Shown in pieces: positions 1-5,500 of a stretch of 10,734 nt of DNA. Positions within the stretch are counted from its first letter, which is position 1; the number at the start of each line of letters is the position of its first letter. The stretch spans positions 1-10,734 of the forward strand of contig DGFE01000017.1 in the NCBI GenBank assembly GCA_002391525.1. Reading direction: 5' to 3'. The notes below the pieces were generated by a model. That model was given only the letters and a program-made list of their open reading frames with translations. It did not search any database and was not told where the DNA came from. Source of the stretch: Competibacteraceae bacterium UBA3908. Its GTDB lineage: Bacteria; Pseudomonadota; Gammaproteobacteria; Competibacterales; Competibacteraceae. The translations under genes were made by a program, and so were the position numbers.

Positions 1-678
<678 letters not shown>

Positions 679-690
679 GGGGTGGGACGC

Positions 691-2676
691 ATGTTCAAGA
701 AAATCCTCATCGCCAATCGCGGCGAAATCGCCTGCCGCGTGATCAAGACCGCCCGCAAGATGGGCATCAAAACCGTCGCCGTCTATTCCGAGGCGGACAA
801 GGACGCGCTGCATGTCGAAATGGCCGACGAGGCCGTGCTGATCGGCCCGCCGCCCACCGCCCAGAGCTATCTGGTCATCGAACGCATCCTGCAGGCTTGC
901 AAGGACACCGGCGCGGAGGCGGTGCATCCGGGCTACGGCTTCCTGTCCGAGCGCCCGGCCTTCTGCGAGGCGCTGGAAAAGGAAGGGATCGTGTTCATCG
1001 GCCCGAAGGTGAAGGCCATCGACGCCATGGGCGACAAGATCACCTCCAAGAAACTGGCCAAGGAAGCGGGGGTCAGCACCGTACCTGGTTACACCGAAGT
1101 CATCAAGGACACCAGGGAGGCCGTGGAGATCGCCTCGGGCATCGGCTATCCGGTGATGATCAAGGCCAGCGCCGGTGGCGGCGGCAAGGGCATGCGCGTG
1201 GCCTGGAACGACGCCGAGTGCGCCGACGGCTTCGAGCGCGCCACCAACGAAGCCCGCTCCTCCTTCGGTGACGAGCGCGTGTTCATCGAGAAATACATCG
1301 AGGAGCCGCGCCACATCGAAATCCAGGTGCTGGGCGACAGCCACGGCAACATCGTCTATCTGGGCGAGCGCGAATGCTCCCTGCAGCGCCGGCATCAGAA
1401 GGTGATCGAGGAAGCGCCCTCGCCGTTCCTGGACGAAAAGACCCGTCGGGCCATGGGCGAACAGGCGGTGGCGCTGGCCCGAGCCGTGGATTACCAGTCC
1501 GCCGGCACCGTCGAGTTCATCGTCGACGCCAAGCGCAACTTCTACTTCCTGGAGATGAACACCCGCCTGCAGGTGGAGCACCCCGTCACCGAGTTCATCA
1601 CCGGGCTGGACCTGGTGGAGCAGATGATCCGGGTCGCCGCCGGCGAGAAGCTGTCCTTCACCCAGGACGACGTCAGACTCAAGGGCTGGGCCATCGAGGC
1701 GCGCGTCTACGCCGAGGATCCGTTCCGCAACTTCCTGCCGTCGATTGGTCGGCTGGTCAAGTACCTGCCGCCCAAGGAGAGCGAGGTGGTGCGAGTCGAC
1801 ACCGGTGTCTACGAAGGCGGCGAAGTGTCGATGTACTACGACCCGATGATCGCCAAGCTGATCACCTACGGCTCGACCCGCGACCGCGCCATCGCCCACA
1901 TGCGGGACGCGCTGAACGAGTTTTTCATTCGCGGCGTCCAGCACAACATCAGCTTCCTGGCGGCGCTGATGGTCCATACCCGCTTCATGACCGGGCGGAT
2001 CAGCACCAACATGATCGCCGAGGAGTATCCCCAGGGCTTTCATGCCGCCGACGTGCCGCACGACGACCCGGCGTTGCTGATTTCGGTCGCGGCCTTCATC
2101 CACCGTCGTTACATGGATCGCGCCGCCAAAACCAGCGGCCAGTTGCTGGGCCACGAACGCAAGGTCGGCAACGACTGGGTGGTGCTCATGGGCGGCCACC
2201 AGCACCCGGTGCACGTGGAACCCGCCGAGGGCGGCTACGACGTGGTGTACATGGGCGAAGCCTATCAGGTGCGCAGCGATTGGCAGTTCGGTTATCCACT
2301 GTTCAAGGGCACCCTGAACGGCACCGAGATCTGCATTCAGGTGGAACGCCGCGACATGATCTATCGGCTGTTCCACTGGGGCTCGCAGGCGGACGTGATG
2401 GTGTTGTCGCCGCGGGTGGCCGAACTGCAGGCGCTGATGCCGGAAAAGGCGCCGCCGGATTTGTCCAAGTACCTGCTGTCGCCGATGCCGGGCCTGCTGA
2501 CCAAGATCGCGGTGCAGGTCGGCCAGGAGGTCAAGGCCGGCGAGGAACTGGCCGTCATCGAAGCCATGAAGATGGAAAACGTGCTGCGCGCCGACCAGGA
2601 CGCCAAGGTCGCCAAGGTGCTGGCGGCGCCGGGCGACAGCCTGGCGGTGGATCAGGCGATCATCGAGTTCGATTGA
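691..2676 (+). CDS. pccA: Propionyl-CoA carboxylase alpha subunit (biotin carboxylase + biotin carrier)
   Basis: A 661-residue protein, typical for PccA. It carboxylates its own biotin using ATP and bicarbonate and delivers it to PccB. Domains in order: biotin carboxylase N-domain (about 1-110), ATP-grasp (about 115-320) with glycine-rich loop KASAGGGGKGM at 158-168 and ERECS at 226-230, biotin carboxylase C-domain (about 335-445), a BT-type linker that binds the beta subunit (about 470-585), and a biotinyl domain from about 595. Catalytic E288, N290, R292 and R338 carry the same numbers as in E. coli AccC. The biotin attachment site is K627 in EAMKMEN, 34 residues from the C-terminus. I chose ATG at 691 because AAGGGG (677-682) lies 8 nt upstream and translation then begins MFKKILIANRGEIA. 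The in-frame GTG at 682 lies inside that ribosome-binding stretch. Confidence 0.97.
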   Translation: MFKKILIANRGEIACRVIKTARKMGIKTVAVYSEADKDALHVEMADEAVLIGPPPTAQSYLVIERILQACKDTGAEAVHPGYGFLSERPAFCEALEKEGIVFIGPKVKAIDAMGDKITSKKLAKEAGVSTVPGYTEVIKDTREAVEIASGIGYPVMIKASAGGGGKGMRVAWNDAECADGFERATNEARSSFGDERVFIEKYIEEPRHIEIQVLGDSHGNIVYLGERECSLQRRHQKVIEEAPSPFLDEKTRRAMGEQAVALARAVDYQSAGTVEFIVDAKRNFYFLEMNTRLQVEHPVTEFITGLDLVEQMIRVAAGEKLSFTQDDVRLKGWAIEARVYAEDPFRNFLPSIGRLVKYLPPKESEVVRVDTGVYEGGEVSMYYDPMIAKLITYGSTRDRAIAHMRDALNEFFIRGVQHNISFLAALMVHTRFMTGRISTNMIAEEYPQGFHAADVPHDDPALLISVAAFIHRRYMDRAAKTSGQLLGHERKVGNDWVVLMGGHQHPVHVEPAEGGYDVVYMGEAYQVRSDWQFGYPLFKGTLNGTEICIQVERRDMIYRLFHWGSQADVMVLSPRVAELQALMPEKAPPDLSKYLLSPMPGLLTKIAVQVGQEVKAGEELAVIEAMKMENVLRADQDAKVAKVLAAPGDSLAVDQAIIEFD

Positions 2677-2689
2677 CCGCGCGCCAATG

Positions 2690-2713
2690 AAAAAGGGGCG
2701 GTCGAACCGCCCC
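2690..2713 (-). terminator. Short perfect GC hairpin, T-tract on the - strand; possibly bidirectional
   Basis: GGGGCGGT (2695-2702) pairs perfectly with ACCGCCCC (2706-2713) around a CGA loop. On the - strand the stem is followed by TTTTT (complement of A2690-2694), a canonical intrinsic terminator that would stop transcripts reading on from phaC. On the + strand it lies 18 nt after the pccA stop, but its tail (CATTCTTCC) is a weak T-tract. It may act in both directions, or as a back-up terminator protecting pccA from antisense transcription. Confidence 0.7.
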
Positions 2714-2725
2714 CATTCTTCCAGG

Positions 2726-2760
2726 AACCGGCTGCGAGATCCGCTACCGGTTTTTATTTA
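2726..2760 (+). terminator. Intrinsic terminator of the pccBA operon
   Basis: AACCGG (2726-2731) pairs with CCGGTT (2747-2752). Inside the loop, GCG (2734-2736) can pair with CGC (2742-2744). The stem runs into TTTTTATTTA (2751-2760), a good T-tract on the + strand. It lies 49 nt after the pccA stop and is the better + strand terminator of the region. The stem is short and interrupted, so its strength is uncertain. Confidence 0.6.
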
Positions 2761-2836
2761 CCCCGGCGGACCCGTCGGAGCTTCAGGCTTACCTACCCGG
2801 CGGACGCCAGAACCGCTGTTACGCGCCGATCCGCGC

Positions 2837-2869
2837 TTGCCGTTTCATAACAGCTTTCATAAACGGCAA
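2837..2869. repeat. 9-bp inverted repeat enclosing an 8-bp direct repeat
   Basis: TTGCCGTTT (2837-2845) and AAACGGCAA (2861-2869) are perfect inverted copies separated by 15 nt. The same stretch carries two direct copies of TTTCATAA (2843-2850 and 2855-2862), 12 bp apart in phase. A further inverted pair, GCTGTTA (2815-2821) and TAACAGC (2848-2854), overlaps it. Neither flank has a T-tract, so it does not look like a terminator by itself. It could be an mRNA 3' stem-loop or a protein-binding dyad. Its role is unknown. Confidence 0.55.
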
Positions 2870-2898
2870 AAACGGCCATCGTTTGCACGATGGCCGTT
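2868..2898 (-). terminator. Intrinsic terminator of phaC
   Basis: AACGGCCATCGT (2871-2882) and ACGATGGCCGTT (2887-2898) form a perfect 12-bp stem with a 4-nt loop. On the - strand the stem ends in a TTTTT run (complement of A2868-2872), 34 nt past the phaC stop codon. This is a textbook Rho-independent terminator for the phaC transcript. The + strand tail is CGCGGTTT and is much weaker. Confidence 0.85.
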
Positions 2899-2931
2899 CG
2901 CGGTTTCTACCAACCCGCCGGATGGGCGACG

Positions 2932-4746
2932 TTATTTGACCAGCCGCGCCTTGACATAGGAACCCGGCGCGTCCTCGATCACCGGCAGCTTGCCGGTGCC
3001 CGGCACGCGGGCCGGTACCTTGTCACCCGAGTTCTTGCTCAACCACTTGTACCAGTCCGGCCACCAGGAACCATCGGTTTGCTTGGCTTCCCTCAGCCAT
3101 TCGTCCGCATCGGCGGGACTCTTGGGATTGGTCCAGTAAAAGTACTTGTTGGCGGAGGGCGGATTGATCGGACCGGCGATGTGGCCGGAGCCGCTCAGCA
3201 CGAACCGCGTCGGGCCGCTAAACAGCCGGCTGCCGGCATAGTTGGACTTCCAGGGAGCGATATGATCCTCGATGGCCGACAGGAAATAGGTCGGGACCTT
3301 GACCTTGCCCAGATCAATCGGCGTGCCCAGCAGGGAAATGCCGCCCGGTTCCTTCAGCCGGTTGTTCTGGTAGAAGTTGCGCAGGTAGAAGCTGTGCATC
3401 TTCGCCGGCATCCGGGTGGAATCGGAATTCCAGTACAACAGATCGAAGGGGAAGGGGTCCTTGCCCAGCAGGTAATTGTTGATGAAGAACGACCACATCA
3501 GATCGTTGGCGCGCAGCATGCTGAAGGTGGTCGCCATCTCACTGCCGTCGAGATAGCCCTTGGCCGCCATCCGTTTCTCCAGCGAGGCGATCTGTTCTTC
3601 CTCGATGAACACTTCCAGTTCGCCGGGCTGGGCGAAATCCAGCATGGTGGTCAGGTGAGTGCCGGAACTGATGCGCGGCGTACCCTTAGAGGCCAGATAG
3701 GCGTTGGTGATCCCCAGCAGGGTGCCGCCCAGGCAGTAGCCCAGCGCGTTGACCTCGGGCTCGCCGGTGGCCTGCTCGATGGCGTCCAGCGCCGCCAGCG
3801 GACCATCCTTCAGATAGTCGTCGAAGGCCTTTTCGGCCATCCGCTCGTCCGGGTTGACCCAGGACATCAGGAAGACCGTGAAGCCCTGATCCACCGCCCA
3901 TTTGATCAGCGAGTTTTTGGGCCGCAGATCCATGATGTAGTACTTGTTGATCCACGGCGGGAAGATCAGCAGCGGTTTCCTGAAGACTTCCTCCGTGCTG
4001 GGATCGTACTGGAGGAGCTGCATCATCTCGTTCTGATAGACGACCTTGCCGGGCGTGGTGGCGACGTTCTTGCCCAGCTCGAAGGCGTTGAGGTCCGTCA
4101 TTCGTATATTGAGCTTGCCCTTGCCGCGCTCGAGGTCGTCGAGCATGTTCTTCAGGCCGTTGATCAGGTTCTCGCCGCCGGACTCGATAGTGGCCCGCAC
4201 CACTTCGGGATTGGTCATCGCGAAGTTGCTGGGCGCCAGCGCGTCCACGAACTGACGAGTATAAAACTGTAATTTTTTCTTGGTCTTGTCGTCGAAACCC
4301 TCGACGCCGGCGACCATGTCCTGAATCCAGCCGGCGGTCAGCAGATAGGACTGCTTGATATAGGAGAACAGGACATTGTCCTGCCAGTCGTCGTGTTTGA
4401 AGCGCTTGTCGCCCTTGGGCTCGCGCACGACCGGTTCCAGCGGCTGACCGAACAGCGCCGGCACGGTCTTCTGCCACAGTTCCAGATAGTTCTTCCAAAG
4501 ATCCATCTGGGCCTGCGCCAGCCTGGCTGGATCGGCCATGATCTTCTGGGTCAGTTCCATGAAGGATTTGCCCAGGCTGAGGGTATCCTGCAAGTCATAC
4601 CGACCATCGGTCGTCTGGCGGTTCAGAAACTCCTTGACGATGACCTGGCTCTTCTCGGCGATATGGCTGAAAAGTTGCGCCATCTGCCCCGGATCGGGCA
4701 TCTTGACTTCAGGCAGTTTGAGTTCGGGGGTGTTTTGCTCGGCCAT
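2932..4746 (-). CDS. phaC: Class I polyhydroxyalkanoate synthase
   Basis: A 604-residue PHA synthase, close to the usual 560-600 residues of class I enzymes. It polymerises (R)-3-hydroxyacyl-CoA into PHA at the surface of cytoplasmic granules. The N-terminal domain (about 1-200) carries the family pattern WQKTVPALFG and ends before IFPPWINKYYIMDL (about 261-274). The C-terminal alpha/beta-hydrolase domain has the lipase-like box GYCLGG with nucleophile C338, then D494 in IEDHIAPW and H522 in GSGHIAGPINPP. The D-to-H spacing of 28 residues matches Cupriavidus PhaC (D480, H508). The start is ATG at 4746, with GAGGA (4754-4758) 7 nt upstream. No PhaE-type partner gene is adjacent, which fits class I rather than class III. 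The upstream phasin gene ends in a strong terminator, so phaC probably has its own promoter. An AT-rich patch with an A6 run covers K157-K158 but does not break the frame. Confidence 0.98.
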   Translation of the reverse strand: MAEQNTPELKLPEVKMPDPGQMAQLFSHIAEKSQVIVKEFLNRQTTDGRYDLQDTLSLGKSFMELTQKIMADPARLAQAQMDLWKNYLELWQKTVPALFGQPLEPVVREPKGDKRFKHDDWQDNVLFSYIKQSYLLTAGWIQDMVAGVEGFDDKTKKKLQFYTRQFVDALAPSNFAMTNPEVVRATIESGGENLINGLKNMLDDLERGKGKLNIRMTDLNAFELGKNVATTPGKVVYQNEMMQLLQYDPSTEEVFRKPLLIFPPWINKYYIMDLRPKNSLIKWAVDQGFTVFLMSWVNPDERMAEKAFDDYLKDGPLAALDAIEQATGEPEVNALGYCLGGTLLGITNAYLASKGTPRISSGTHLTTMLDFAQPGELEVFIEEEQIASLEKRMAAKGYLDGSEMATTFSMLRANDLMWSFFINNYLLGKDPFPFDLLYWNSDSTRMPAKMHSFYLRNFYQNNRLKEPGGISLLGTPIDLGKVKVPTYFLSAIEDHIAPWKSNYAGSRLFSGPTRFVLSGSGHIAGPINPPSANKYFYWTNPKSPADADEWLREAKQTDGSWWPDWYKWLSKNSGDKVPARVPGTGKLPVIEDAPGSYVKARLVK

Positions 4747-4790
4747 GCATCATTCCTCGCGTCGTTATGGTGGTTTACTCGACAACGCGC

Positions 4791-4819
4791 ATTCTAGCGA
4801 TGTTGTTTCCCCAGCGTAA
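4791..4819 (-). promoter_or_regulatory. Weak candidate promoter of phaC
   Basis: Reading the - strand, TAGAAT (4791-4796, five of six bases of the -10 consensus) lies about 45 nt upstream of the phaC ATG. Seventeen nt upstream is TTACGC (4814-4819), a poor -35. A promoter is expected here because a strong terminator separates phaC from the phasin gene. The exact element is a guess from the -10 match. No TGC-N3-GCA operator of the kind seen before the phasin is visible here. Confidence 0.3.
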
Positions 4820-4833
4820 GCGGCGGGCCCTCT

Positions 4834-4885
4834 AAAAAATCAGGCGGACAGGTCGCCACGGCAACTACCGCGTGACCTGTCCGCC
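4834..4885 (-). terminator. Strong intrinsic terminator after the phasin gene
   Basis: GGCGGACAGGTC (4843-4854) and GACCTGTCCGCC (4874-4885) are perfect 12-bp inverted copies, extendable by a G-T and a C-G pair. On the - strand the stem is followed by TGA and then TTTTTT (complement of A4834-4839). It lies 20 nt past the phasin stop and about 90 nt before the phaC start. It should stop most phasin transcripts before phaC. A granule protein is needed in far more copies than the synthase, so this arrangement is sensible. Confidence 0.85.
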
Positions 4886-4905
4886 GGACGAAAACGGGGG
4901 CGCGA

Positions 4906-5373
4906 TCAGCCTTGCTTGGGGGTAACCAGACCCTTGAGCTCCTGCAAGCTCTCGGTGACGCGCTTGTTGATGATGGCGAACGCCTCGGTGTTGGACTTGC
5001 TGACCATCTCGGCCAGTTCGCGCATGTTGGCCAGCGCCTGCTCGAACGCCTTGCGAACCAGTTCGGCCTGCTTGGCGGTCATCTCCTGCGGATTGCCCGC
5101 GCCGGCCAGTTGCTGGGCGATGGAGGACACCTCGTTCATGGACTGGCTGAGAATCTCGGCCTGCCGCTGCGCCACCGCCTGCATCCCCTGCACGGCGGCC
5201 TGATTGGCGGCGGTCAGCGCTTCGATGTTCTTGCGCTGCGCGTCCATCACCGCCTGCATGTCGAAACCGGGGATCTTGACATCGCCCAACATCTTGCTCA
5301 TGTCGAACTTGCTGAAATCGAATTTGCCGAAATCAACATTGGCGAAGGGGTTGAAGGGGTTGTTCGTCGACAT
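4906..5373 (-). CDS. phaP: Phasin family protein (PHA granule-associated)
   Basis: A 155-residue, mostly helical protein without a signal peptide. Phasins coat PHA granules in the cytoplasm and control granule number and size. The N-terminal tail (1-40) is rich in Phe, Asp and Lys, with three five-residue pseudo-repeats DFGKF, DFSKF and DMSKM (residues 14-28). From about residue 40 onwards comes the alanine- and glutamine-rich amphipathic helix pattern of the phasin family (DAQRKNIEALTAANQ, QRQAEILSQSMNEV, VRKAFEQALANMRELAEMVS, KSNTEAFAIINKRV). I chose ATG at 5373 because AGGAGA (5381-5386) sits 7 nt upstream and MSTNNPF is a typical phasin start. A longer frame reaches 5544 but would add 57 unphasin-like residues overlapping pepN. 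It precedes phaC on the same strand, with a terminator between. The family call is firm from helix pattern and context; which phasin paralogue it is remains unknown. Confidence 0.9.
   Translation of the reverse strand: MSTNNPFNPFANVDFGKFDFSKFDMSKMLGDVKIPGFDMQAVMDAQRKNIEALTAANQAAVQGMQAVAQRQAEILSQSMNEVSSIAQQLAGAGNPQEMTAKQAELVRKAFEQALANMRELAEMVSKSNTEAFAIINKRVTESLQELKGLVTPKQG
5290..5334 (-). repeat. Three 15-bp tandem units inside the phasin gene
   Basis: Read on the - strand, the units are GATTTCGGCAAATTC, GATTTCAGCAAGTTC and GACATGAGCAAGATG. They encode DFGKF-DFSKF-DMSKM at residues 14-28. The first two differ at two bases and the third is more diverged, which suggests an old duplication in frame. 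Confidence 0.75.
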
Positions 5374-5409
5374 CTCGTACTCTCCTAAGCAAACAGGTTG
5401 ACAGTTTTT

Positions 5410-5422
5410 GTGCGATGCAACA
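5410..5422 (-). promoter_or_regulatory. Candidate PhaR/PhbF-type operator, downstream site
   Basis: On the - strand this reads TGTTGCATCGCAC. It matches the TG-N-TGC-N3-GCAA pattern reported for the PHB regulator PhbF of Herbaspirillum at all fixed positions except the last A. It would lie just downstream of the predicted transcription start of the phasin gene, where a bound repressor would block initiation. It was called by motif match from memory, without a matrix scan. Confidence 0.45.
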
Positions 5423-5433
5423 TCAGTTCGCGT

Positions 5434-5462
5434 ATTTTGCATCCCGCAATCACGGGAGTCAA
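5434..5462 (-). promoter_or_regulatory. Candidate sigma70 promoter of the phasin gene
   Basis: On the - strand, TTGACT (5457-5462, five of six bases of the -35 consensus) is followed after exactly 17 nt by CAAAAT (5434-5439, four of six of the -10). A TG dinucleotide directly precedes the -10. Start of transcription would fall near 5427, giving a leader of about 54 nt before ATG. The spacer contains a small dyad, TCCCG-N6-CGGGA. Two TGC-N3-GCA sites flank the promoter. Confidence 0.55.
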
Positions 5463-5470
5463 CCGAAATT

Positions 5471-5483
5471 TTGCAGCGCAGCA
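5471..5483 (-). promoter_or_regulatory. Candidate PhaR/PhbF-type operator, upstream site
   Basis: On the - strand this reads TGCTGCGCTGCAA, an exact match to TG-N-TGC-N3-GCAA, the motif reported for PhbF. With one more base it forms the dyad TTGC-N-GCGC-N-GCAA (5471-5484), as expected for a dimeric regulator. It lies 8 bp upstream of the -35 of the phasin promoter, and its centre is about 61 bp from that of the downstream site, close to six helical turns. No phaR gene lies in the window, so the regulator is inferred. Confidence 0.5.
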
Positions 5484-5500
5484 ATCGATCCGGTTTTACC

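Larger units (their letters stand above)
2677..2931. other. Convergent intergenic region between pccA and phaC, rich in hairpins
   Basis: This 255-nt stretch separates the convergent stops of pccA (+) and phaC (-). I see no gene in it: the open frame crossing it has no ribosome-binding site, a low-complexity composition, and runs into antisense phaC. It holds three terminator-like hairpins, a long inverted repeat with an embedded direct repeat, and two copies of CCCGGCGGAC (2762-2771 and 2796-2805, 34 bp apart). The hairpins are listed separately. Confidence 0.75.

Noticed and set aside
682..690. GTG start for pccA three codons upstream
   Set aside because: The GTG lies within the Shine-Dalgarno stretch. 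The ATG at 691 gives the canonical MFKKILIANRGEIA start at proper spacing.
2687..2959. Open frame on the + strand after pccA (90 residues)
   Set aside because: It spans the terminator hairpins, has no ribosome-binding site and no recognisable domain, and runs antisense into phaC.
2890..4272. 460-residue open frame on the + strand antisense to phaC
   Set aside because: It is an Arg/Gln/His/Val-rich shadow of a GC-rich coding strand. phaC on the other strand has a complete catalytic triad and family-wide motifs.
4273..4278. A6 run in phaC as a possible frameshift site or pseudogene signal
   Set aside because: The frame continues intact through all motifs to a normal stop. The run encodes two lysines in a KKK stretch and lacks a downstream stimulatory structure that I can see.
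5441..5457. TCCCG-N6-CGGGA dyad as the pepN terminator
   Set aside because: The stem is only five base pairs with no T-run. It lies in the spacer of the phasin promoter, where an operator or chance is more likely.
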